Positions 52,801 to 61,700 of a stretch of DNA of 64,000 bases are shown here, piece by piece. This stretch comes from Physcomitrium patens (Eukaryota; Streptophyta; Bryopsida; Funariales; Funariaceae), in NCBI RefSeq assembly GCF_000002425.4, contig NC_037275.1:510852-574851 (forward strand), in the 5' to 3' direction. The stretch's first letter is position 1. Each line of letters opens with the position of its first letter. Made by a program: the position numbers and the translations under genes. The notes below the pieces were generated by a model. The model had not been told where the DNA came from. It ran no database searches and saw only the letters and a list, made by a program, of their open reading frames with translations.

Positions 52801-53388
52801 GATACTTTTGATTTTTCAAAAGTTGATAATCCTGCAGCAGAAGATATGGCAAATCGGTTGTCAGAGTTACATGCAATAATGAAGACACAATTGAAGGAAA
52901 CTCAAGAACGACAAAAAATAAACGCAGATCTATATCGTAAGGAGCAACCACAGATCAACGTCGGTGATAAGGTATGGCTACTTCGTCGCAATATCAAGAC
53001 TACTCGACCTTGTGATAAGTTGGACTATTGTAGGCTTGGCCCCTTTTCTGTTTCTGAACAGATCAACCCAGTCGCATATCGGTTACATCTACCAGAGTCA
53101 ATGAAGATCCATCCTGTATTCCACGTATCTCTTCTTGAACCATATAAGACAGTGGATATACAAGGAAGAAGACAAATGCCATCGCCTCCTATAGAAGTAG
53201 ATAATAATGAAGAATTTGAGGTGGAAGAGATATTAGACTCAAGGCGGCGCCGAAATAAGCTGGAATATCTTGTTCATTGGCGCGGATATGATATTAGTGA
53301 ACGCACATGGGAGCCATCCAGGAATCTAGCAAATGCATCAACTAAAGTCAAAGTTTTTCATCAACGACATCCATCAAAACCAAGATGA
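49900..53388 (+). CDS. E3 pol: protease, RT, RNase H, integrase, chromodomain
   Basis: One open frame of about 1,160 residues. In order: aspartic protease (LLDSGASACFLD), reverse transcriptase (FVKKKDGSLRMCVDYRGLN; VCYLDDILIYS), RNase H (METDASNFALGAVLSQ; TVYTDHKNLEYF), integrase with the HHCC zinc finger (HDFPAAGHFG ... CDICLRSK) and catalytic core (MDFITDLP; SDRGTQFVSRFW; HPQTDGQIER), then a C-terminal chromodomain (EILDSRRRRNKLEYLVHWRGY) over the last 60 residues. The chromodomain places it among chromoviruses and suggests targeting to modified chromatin. No separate start codon is obvious at the left end; how pol is translated cannot be told from sequence alone. Confidence 0.95.
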   Translation: MQLEPCTIPNEGPILSSEPSPCFIIDLYLGPKNYKASALLDSGASACFLDEQFVKSRKIPYVQKPKPVHVEVIDGRPLSSGDVTHETHPIKVTIDGHDSYIAFNIIKSPSNPVILGLSWLEKYNPRIDWNSRKLDFSQSVINSSTNQVKNYKSSTIKPILIGAKAFIHAAKEGSTFAIYAAPISENVKTSSSIPSQYQEYQDVFEKKNADILPEHRPYDCSIDLKEGTQPPFGPIYSLSQDEMAELKTYIDENLAKNFIRHSKSPAGAPILFVKKKDGSLRMCVDYRGLNKITIKNRYPLPLISGLLDQLNQAKIYTKIDLRGAYNLVRIKEGDEWKTAFRTRYGHFEYNVMPFGLMNAPAAFQHLMNDVFREFLDNFVVCYLDDILIYSKNVEEHEIHVRQVLQKLRDAGLYAKMEKCVFHTTQVDFLGYIISNDGLMMDSKKVQTIVDWKIPRTVRDVQCFLGFANYYRIFIKDFSRVAAPLTRLTSKDKFQWNQEAEAAFEALKTSFVSAPVLYRVDFSKAFFMETDASNFALGAVLSQMGTDDKLHPIAFHSRKFSAAEINYEIHDKELLAIVDSFQEWRHYLEGASSPVTVYTDHKNLEYFMSACVLNRCQARWSMSLSRFEFIITYRPGKQQGLSDALSRRSYFAPKEGDAAFEQQRTVLLKPEQFHLRAMKSTLTVDSTFLKQIQSSMSSDPLVYDIENNSSKSHDPSKFEFKNNLLYFEGRLYVPKGEARLRVLQARHDFPAAGHFGYNKTLELISRDFWWPQMWKSVKDFVQSCDICLRSKIPRHRPYGLLQPLPIPEQPWSSVSMDFITDLPSSRSYDSIFVIVDRFTKMAHFVPCTKSITGEETAKLFIDNIYRYHGLPKDIISDRGTQFVSRFWRTLFKILKVDIKLSSAFHPQTDGQIERINQVLEQYLRCTMNYQQDDWTTLLPLVEFAYNNTVHSSTQQTPFFANYGYHPRLDTFDFSKVDNPAAEDMANRLSELHAIMKTQLKETQERQKINADLYRKEQPQINVGDKVWLLRRNIKTTRPCDKLDYCRLGPFSVSEQINPVAYRLHLPESMKIHPVFHVSLLEPYKTVDIQGRRQMPSPPIEVDNNEEFEVEEILDSRRRRNKLEYLVHWRGYDISERTWEPSRNLANASTKVKVFHQRHPSKPR

Positions 53389-53946
53389 AAATCTCTCTTA
53401 TAAAAGAGACAAGATTGAGGCAAGATAACATTCAATTTCCTATCCTTGTTTGTAACTTCTTTGCATTTGTGACGCTAATTAGATGGAGAGCCAACAACCA
53501 GCAGATTCAACTCAAGAACCTTCGTTTGCTCACCTGCTGGACGAGACATTACAATTGTCACAACCTTCAAGATGACGCAATCGAGATGAAGATCTTCAAG
53601 AACGACATGTTCTTCCTCGAACAGATGGTGAGATACAACGCGTTTGGTATCACGATTTGGGAAGGGACTCCCGATGTTTGGTGATTTTGCTAGAGGTAGG
53701 AACAACTCCTGATGGTATTCCGAATATTCTATTCGAAGGAAGTTATGAAGGCCTCAATAATGATCAAATAACTGGGTGGTCTTTCCGCCCTGGTATGGGA
53801 CACTACCGATGGTTGAGAGGCCCTATCAATCATCTTCGAAGAGAACAGAGATCAGAGTATGTGGCGAATACAATTCGTCGCATCATAGATTTCCTCAACA
53901 TATGATGACCGCTCCTCATGGAACTCGTCTCTAGAAGGGGGGGTAA
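53389..53946 (+). other. Extra segment between pol and the 3' LTR of E3
   Basis: About 560 bp with sense-strand open stretches, the longest 53,657-53,905. Its translation includes VILLEVGTTPDGIPNILFEG and GPINHLRREQRSEYVA. The related sequence at about 41,130-40,720 (minus) in E2 has a matching signature (GPMNHLSREKQLEYIA), so the segment is an inherited part of both families. I do not recognise the protein. It ends in a polypurine tract (AAGGGGGGGGTAA) just before the LTR. Confidence 0.6.
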
Positions 53947-54498
53947 TGTCACGGCCATAATCATGTAAGCTAATAATTACATATAGAAATAAGTAGAAGT
54001 AAGTAAAAGTAGATAAAAGTAAGTTAATTGTATAATATTTAATATAGAAGCTTCCTAGAAACTTCTTAGACGCTGCTTTGACTTCATAGGTGTCTTTAAT
54101 TGACTTTTTGGATTAGAAACGTGGTCAACAAGTTGGCCATGTGCCACACATGTTGTTAGCTTGAAGATCAAGCTAACTATGTGGCCCACACGTAGAAAAA
54201 CTTGCCTTGTAAGTCAAGGCATGTGTCCTACAAAGTCAACACATATTGGAGGTCCTATAGAACGTCGCCACGTAGCTCCTAGTTAGATAGTATATATAGA
54301 GACAAGAGTGAAGGCTTCTTCACTCTTGTCAACTCCTTTCTTGCTTCTAGTCCAGGTTCAAGAGTCTTTAGTTTCTTGTCTTGTGGCAATAGCCATTCCA
54401 GTTTCCTTTTAATATACCTACTTGTTTATATTTTGACTTATTATATCGAGATAGCCTTTTGGTGTATATTTTTCCTCATCGAGTCTTTGTCCTTGACA
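53947..54498 (+). repeat. 3' LTR of E3
   Basis: 552 bp and nearly identical to the 5' LTR, with the same TATA box and palindrome (palindrome at 54,301-54,330). It is followed by CTTGG, the right target duplication. Confidence 0.97.
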
Positions 54499-54833
54499 CT
54501 TGGCTAGACCATAAGAAGTGAGTTGTCAAGACTGAGAATCCCCTTAGTCTTGATTCCTACATATACTAGGTCCTAAGAAGCTTTTTGAGAAGTTTCCATG
54601 AAGCTTGGGAAGAAAGCAAGCCTAAGTTCTTTCTTAAGTAACTTCCTGAATCATCTAAAGTCTCCTATGATGTTCTAGAACTTTCTTAGAATCTATTAGA
54701 ATCTTTTGGAACCTTCTTAGAATTTATTGGAACCTTCTAGAATCTTCTAGAACCTTCTAGGATCTACAAGAACCTTCTAGAACCTCCTAGAACCTTCTCA
54801 GACCTTCTTCAGTTGTATGTCCATGATACTTTC

Positions 54834-55330
54834 ATATCCATTAAAAATTCCATTACATTAGATTCTCCACCTTCTATACAATACAAATCCTTTAATCTTT
54901 TCAATAAATAATTTTTTAATCCAAAGTGTTCAAAGTTATTATCTCTAATTGCATAATTTAACTTGCTTTATAAGCTTTTATCATCACTTTCTATTTTATC
55001 AAAGGTAGCAATATTAAAGATAGTAAATGAAGAGCCTTCAAATTTCTTTAAATTTTGCTTCAAAAGTTTATTACTTGCTACATCATAGCAATACTTCAAA
55101 TCCTCAAGAAATATCCAAAAAGTTTCTTTATTCTTTATTTGGAAGATAACTATTTAGGACCAATTACTTTCTCTACAATTTTTTTTACCAATAAGCCAAT
55201 TTTCTTCACAATAAGAAATAACTCAAAATATAAGTCTGTACTCCAAACCATTGTTGCTATGAATTATTAAATATTGATATACATCTATAAGAATATGAAG
55301 TTTCTTATTAATATTTATACATTGATTTTT
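54834..55330 (-). pseudogene. 5' part of the kinase-NBS-LRR gene, beyond the E2 insertion
   Basis: Removal of E2 and one copy of its CTTTC target duplication makes the sequence ending GGAATTTTTAATGGATATG (minus strand, near 54,835) run directly into the glycine-rich loop at 40,255. The segment to about 55,330 shows a decayed helical, Lys/Glu-rich translation on the minus strand with several stops. It would be the region before the kinase domain. The 5' limit of the gene is not visible. Confidence 0.55.
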
Positions 55331-56580
55331 ATTCAATATATCTTTTTTTTAACATATCATTTATCTCTCCAACATAAATTTCACAGTATCTCTAAATATC
55401 TCTGGTATTCTCTTCCGTCTTTGTAGAAGTGTTAATTTCTTGAATATGACTATCATATTAGTTCAAAAATCTTAAAAATACTTACTTTTAAAAATCCTCC
55501 AAAAACCTCCAAATCATGAACAAATATTTGGTAAGTAATTCCAAAAGACTTTTCATATTGTAATATATTGGTAGACACAATTATTTAGATGCTTTCCTAC
55601 AAATATACAACCAACACAATATATTAGCTTTACTTTATGTCTTTATTTTTTATTACTACAAATTCTAATAAATACAACCAAAATCTAATTTGCAATGTTA
55701 TAAGTTATTTACAATGAGTTAGGACTTCAATCATAATTTACAACAATTGAATTTTTCAAAGTACTTACTAAATAGTCTTCATAATCTTGTTCTACTACAT
55801 TCTCGTCAAACTTCTTATCATGCTATTTATCTTCTATATTATATAACAATTCCAAAGTACAAAAATCAATCATATATTTACATAGTCAAATAACCAACAT
55901 GGATCCATGATCTTTGAGATCATATTTACAAAGCTAATACCTAATACAAACACAAAAGAATAACATTAGCCAAAAATTATTACAACATAATGTTATATAA
56001 ATCAAAATCAAATTGAAACTCCTATCTATGTTAATCTACACAATAATAATCCAACAAACTTATTTTTCTCCACAAACAAGATTTACAATAATATTATTCT
56101 TTCTATGAATTTTATCAAATCTATCACAATGTTAGTTGCAAAACAATTAAATATCATAATAAGTATAAAATTAACACATTAGATATACAATAATGTTAAT
56201 TAAAAATTTAAAACATTGATAAATTAATACAAAAAGAATTATAAAAACTTGTCTTTTGAATAAGATCTTGTATCATCCCACAGTTTAGAAAATCAACCAT
56301 GATACTACAAAGCTTGATAAGTAAATGAGATAAATTACAATAACAAACCCAATATCCATTACAAGCACAAAACATAATATATTAGCAAAAAAAATTCCAC
56401 TATAATATACTATTTACCATAATTAAATATTTATCTCATTAAAAAAACCTATAGAATACCAATATAACACACTACTTTTCATCACAATTTTTTTTTAAAA
56501 CAGTATCCTTACATCATAGATCATGTAAAACTTAAGTTATCCCTAACTGTGGCAAGAAATAGATGACTATAACTCCAACA
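55331..56580. other. AT-rich DNA without a supported gene
   Basis: It may contain further upstream parts of the decayed resistance gene, but no domain is traceable. The AT content stays high until an abrupt rise in GC near 56,580. Confidence 0.5.
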
Positions 56581-58930
56581 CCTAAGACATCAACACTTGG
56601 ATGAAACACTTGTATATGAACATATCATGCTCATGTCTTCTAGAATTGTGCTGATTTTCAAAACCCCTCACACCTAACACACACAACCCCCCTCCCCCAA
56701 GAAATTCCCATGCACTTGATGCATGCCACGAAACCGCACACTGATCAAGTGCATTCCCACCCCGAACATACCCTCCCTTCCAACCACCACTCAAAATTTC
56801 AAAAGTTGTGCACTTGCTAGCAGCTACCACATAATCAACGCTCGTCAACTGTAATTCTGCATTCCACTCACACATTCTGCTGATCTACTTCTCACCCTAC
56901 GACTTCTTGCATTGCTCCAAACCAGTCTAATTCCCCCCTTGACTGCACCCCAAACAGATCAGAACCCTTCTGATTGGCCGTGAAGCAGGAAACTCGGGAC
57001 GGGGGGGGCCGCTGTCCTAGGGTTTATACACCCTGGCCTTCGGAGAATTCAACCGCTCCCAAATTAAAACCCTGGGACGAGGAGAATCTACGGCGGGGTT
57101 CTAAGGCACAGGCTTCCTCGTCACTTAAGACAGCGATTCAGTGATATTGTATCGCAAGCCGACAGCTTAACTACCGTTTTCAGGACAAACGACATTAATG
57201 CTAAAGCCGACAAGAATTCGGCGATATTTTCGAAATACCAAAAGGAGGAATTATTTTTTGATTCGTCGATCTCGCCCTTTCCTGAGCACCCTAGAGATGA
57301 ATTCATCGATACTAACAGATAAGAGATTGCGTGCACGCACTGCTGCACAGACGAGGTCAATGACGAACCCACTTCTCCTGCGAACGACTCCATTCCAACC
57401 AATGTGCACACCGATAAGCCATCACAGAATTTCAGCCTTTTCTGCGCAACGAAGCAAGTTCAAGAATGGAGACGATCGCGCATCGGACGTAGAAATTGTA
57501 CGAATGACCTCCAATCACGCTTTCGGAAGTCTAATGCGCACGCTACTACTCACTGCAGCGTAATTCTTTGCCTCTCGTACACACAAATCGAAGAGAATCG
57601 TAAACATCATCGAAAATAACACAGAGAACTTCGATCTGCCCGTAACATTCACTACATTACGAACCGTGTCCTTCATGAAATTGAATCCTCTTTTGAAGGT
57701 CAAACTCCGGCCTCCCTACAATGCATTACTCGCGTTAACGGAGGATTCGCATTTATTACCTGCTCTTTTCCACCACTCCGCAACACTCAACCTCTCATTC
57801 CCGCGAGGATCCACACCAGTCAGCGCACCAGGCAAGCACCCCAGAACTTACTGAACTCGGCCTAGCCCAGTCGCGTAACCACGAAGACGAAGACGAAGAC
57901 GGCAACCGCGACTTCACTGCTATTCACGATGCTTGCTACTTCTGCTGATAGTTCCTAGATCTCAAGGCTCGAGAGCTGACCTGCGCAGTCGACGACGGTG
58001 CAGCAGCAGCAACCCCACACCGACATGGATGGCGGGGTTTGACACTTCGACTGCTACGCTACGCGCCCAACCTCTCACCAGCCTGGAGATTAACTCTCGG
58101 CGCTCCCCACAAGTGATCAGAGCTAGCACCCCGGAAACAAAATACCCTTGCCAGTCCCAGCGCCACACAGCACCACCCTTCCCCTTGGAGCTCGTCGCAC
58201 CCGCAACCTGGAACCATCCCCACGTCTTTTGATCGTTTCGATCCGCGTTCTAAACTGTGTAATAATTCTCCGATATCCAGGATTCCGAAGTGGCAATCTA
58301 CGGGGGGAGATGCCACGATTCCTGGCGTTATCTAACCCAGCTCTTGACTTTGTATTCCACCCCTAGCAGCGTCGACGAATTTCGCCCACGGAACCAGATG
58401 GAGGCAATCCGTCATGTTGCACAGAGCATAGAGTGAAAGAGAGGATGCGAGAGGCGCTGGGCCCCGCGCGCGCGGTACTAAGCCAGACAGGAGCCAGGTG
58501 AGGATGGGTCGTAGTCGCCCTCCTGCTTTTGGGTTTGTGGGGTGCTGAGTAGTTTGGCTTACATTTAGCTCCCGCGCTATACACTCGGAGGAGGTGGGGT
58601 TGCTTGCAACAGTCAACGAAGCACTCAATCGGAGCCGCACCGCGGTCGTTGCGGATCCTACTGGGCGCGCATCCACGCGACACTCACTTACTGTCGTTAC
58701 GTGACGACGCGTCGCGTTGCGGCTCGAGAGTTTAGGTCGCGGGTGGACCTGCGACGCGAGTCAAGAGCCCCCCCCCCCCCCCGACAACTTCTCACAGTCT
58801 CGCCTTCCACGTTGATAGGCTTAATCCATGTTTCTGAAAAACACCCACTCTCATATTTAATATTAAAAAGCATCAGTTCCTGCTTTCTTGTGGTTGTTTA
58901 AGTTTTCGCAGCAGTGAGGGTGTCTATATG
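56580..58930. other. GC-rich island, no recognised gene
   Basis: Sharp compositional island with many CpG sites, a telo-box-like CTAGGGTTT at about 57,017, G8 and C13 homopolymers (about 57,001 and 58,771), CAG repeats (58,002) and short frames on both strands of up to about 120 codons. None shows a known family or a clear splice pattern. It resembles the GC level of the intact host genes here, so it may be a promoter/leader or a non-coding transcript. Confidence 0.4.
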
Positions 58931-58934
58931 TCAG

Positions 58935-59045
58935 TTGCCTTCAGGTGAGGAGGGAACTTTCTCACAGTTGGGGTTTGAACCGCCAACATCTCTGGTACAA
59001 ATTCGCTACCCTGATTTTAATGCCACTTGCCATTCTTTGACGGTT
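58935..59045 (-). repeat. tRNA-like (SINE-type) remnant
   Basis: On the minus strand, GGTTCAAACCC (near 58,983-58,973) matches an RNA polymerase III B box and sits in a T-arm-like stem GTTGG/CCAAC. An imperfect A-box-like TGGCAAGTGG lies about 45 bases upstream (near 59,035). No acceptor stem closes, so it is not a tRNA gene; a tRNA-derived SINE remnant is the best guess. Confidence 0.3.
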
Positions 59046-60393
59046 TATAATAATTCTTAGTTGTTGTTTTTGTTTTTGTTTTTGTTTTTCTTTTTTTTAA
59101 TAATTATTGCGTTTGGGTTGACTTGGTCAAGGTTTTGTGTTTATCATCATCCATGTTACTTTTTTCTGCTCTGTTATTTTAGCTATTGTATTTGCCTTGG
59201 GTTGTACAAAAAAAGTAAATATTTAATGACAACACTTGAATTGCTTCTGTTGATTGAATGATATCAGCAACTGGATTGATAGATTGATTGATTGATGCAG
59301 TAATTTTATCTTTTTTTTGTTGTCCAAATTTTGCATCAAAAGGAATAATGAATTGAAATCCCAATCAATTACAATTGTATCAAAGAATACCACATTTTTC
59401 AAGACACACTTGTCCTCCAAGTCTTAGTTTAAACCAACTTCTGAGCATGAAATTTGCTTCAGATGGCTTCAAGTTTACTTAGCCTAGATCTAATGAATGA
59501 AAGGACCATTATACAGAAAAAACACTGTTTATAAATTTTTTATGATGCTTTAAGCTACATTCCTATCTACAGAGAATTGAATCAACATGGTGGATATTGA
59601 CTTTTTTTTGTTAGTATGCTTATATAAATAAGTACATATCTTCCATAATGTGGATGAAAATGCATGAGCCCGAGTAACATTAGCCTCAAGTTTCTCAAAA
59701 CAGATCCTCTCTACGTTGAATTTCGTTAGTTTATTCATTGTATGTCAATGCAAGTCGTAATACCAAATCATCATTGATAATAAGATTAAACCAAACTAAT
59801 ATAAATATCTATATATATATATATATATATATATATTGCACGTTATTATAAAGCATTTTTATTATAATAGTTTATAAATTTCTATCAAACTAAGTACACA
59901 ACTTAAAAAATAATTATCTAAAATTCACAACTTTTATATTTAATTGAAAAAAAAATCTCACAATTAAATATACCGTCACTTTCATAACAAGCATCAATCA
60001 TCTTTTGTAAGAAAAATATATATCACATTTTCTTATACTGATAACTTTTATGTTTCAACCATAATGACGAACATAAACACATATAAAAACATATATTATT
60101 GCAGACACCAAATTTTATGCTCCATACTGTCATTCACTATCAAATTCATGATTTTTGATTTGTAGAATGTTTCCAACGGTTTTATTCCATCCATAGAACT
60201 TATGTTGTATTCGAATAAATAAATAAAATGTTTGAAAAGTTCCTCTCTTTTTCCCTCCACCACCCCCTTTTTTCCATAGAAATGGCAATTCCAACCTCAA
60301 AATCCTCACACTTAGTTATTCTTATTCCCTTGCAATGCATTTTTGTTTCCTTTTTCTTGTATTTTTTTTTATTTTTTATTTTTTTCTGAAGTA

Positions 60394-60428
<35 letters not shown>

Positions 60429-61700
60429 TAGAAATTGATCTAATTTATGAATTTCAATACTTTCTTATAATTCATTTTTAAAATTTTGAATTTAGACAAA
60501 GTCTTTCATAATTTATAGTTGAATCAAATAAAATTCATCTTTTTCTAATTTAGCATACATTCTTATATCTCTAGCCTTATATAATAGAAGACAATTTTTT
60601 TGTATTATTTTTAGAATAGCTAATCCTTTTTTAAGTATATAATTTTTTTATGTGTACAACATACATCATTTATTAAATACTACAAAATAGCTATAATATT
60701 AAGAAACAAATGCCTGTAAGATCACATTTAGCTAGTTTTACTTGTTTAGAATTCTACATTATGTTTTTTTTAATATTGGATTTTATATAGAAATTTATTT
60801 ATTTTAATTAATTGATAAGAAAAAATATATATGATTGAGAATTAGATTTTTTTATAATCATCATATTGAGTTTACAACAATCTACACACAACAGCAAGGA
60901 TCTATTATTTATTTACAAAAAATATTGGTACATCTTTAAAGAATTATAAATGTTAATATATATTATTAAAATTTATTGATAAAATACTTAAAGACAAATA
61001 ATTTGTTTTACAATAGTTTGTGAATTGATCCAAATAGAGGTTGATTTTTTTTCTTAAAAATCAATATTATAATTCTAAGAATATTGTTAAAACTAATATC
61101 TACATTTTTTTTCTCAAATAAAAGTTGAAAATTCTTATATTATTTTAAAAATCTAGTAGAAGCTTTAATTGAACGGTAGTTAGGAGTTGCACAAGTAAAA
61201 CAATATCATACAAGGAACACGTTGTTCTTGTTTGCATTAATTCCATTACCAAACAAAATTCTCCTCTTATTGGATCTAATGTAAGAAATTCATTACTTCT
61301 AACATTATCTTATATTGCTACAAAAAAAAAATTAATTACAAGGTGGCTTGCTCCGGCATCTAAAAGCCAAGCTGGGTCATCCTCAGGGTAAGAAAGTAAT
61401 GCAAGCACTGATCTTTTGAAAATATATTACACACTATGCTTCATGAAAATAAATCAAATATATTTCTCACACTGCTCTCATACCTTGAGCATGTTCACAT
61501 CCTGAACCCTCTGTGATATTAGGTACGAGAATGAGCCCTGGCTTTTTTCCGCACCAGAAAACTCCAGAATGGGGACTTCACAGGTAATTGTGGTATTCAT
61601 AGTTTATCAACAATTGTATTCCTATTCATTCAATCCAAGTATGAAAAGTTTGAGCAGACTTCGAAGAACGCTGCACAAATTGTGGGCATGTCAACCCTTT
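59046..61700. other. AT-rich intergenic DNA
   Basis: No gene is supported. It contains TA microsatellites at about 59,810-59,836 and 60,397-60,425 and A/T homopolymers. The last 300 bp rise in GC and probably hold the 3' untranslated region of the MLO gene. Confidence 0.55.

Larger units (their letters stand above)
48126..54498 (+). mobile_element. E3, young whole-looking Ty3/Gypsy chromovirus
   Basis: 6,373 bp in plus orientation, inserted in the 5' LTR of E2. The two 552-bp LTRs differ at 3 sites by eye (about 0.5%), all transitions, which at commonly used plant rates means well under one million years; the rate for this species is an assumption. The target duplication is CTTCG/CTTGG (48,121-48,125 and 54,499-54,503). 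Order: 5' LTR, primer-binding site, gag, protease-RT-RNase H-integrase-chromodomain, an extra segment, polypurine tract (about 53,931-53,946), 3' LTR. gag and pol are both open from end to end, so it looks whole. Confidence 0.95.
40261..54828 (-). mobile_element. E2, old Ty3/Gypsy chromovirus inserted in the resistance gene
   Basis: Minus-strand fossil flanked by a perfect 5-bp target duplication CTTTC (40,256-40,260 and 54,829-54,833). The 3' LTR is 40,261-40,712; the 5' LTR is split by E3 into 48,030-48,125 and 54,499-54,828. Between them, on the minus strand, are traces of protease (46,200-46,000), RT (45,900-44,950), RNase H (44,900-44,400), integrase (42,930-41,950) and the chromodomain side (near 41,550). 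An extra segment between pol and the 3' LTR at about 41,130-40,720 is shared with E3. The gag region is largely missing, and two LTR-like repeats split the body (42,938-44,392 and 46,545-47,880). It is broken in many places and much older than E3. Confidence 0.85.
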
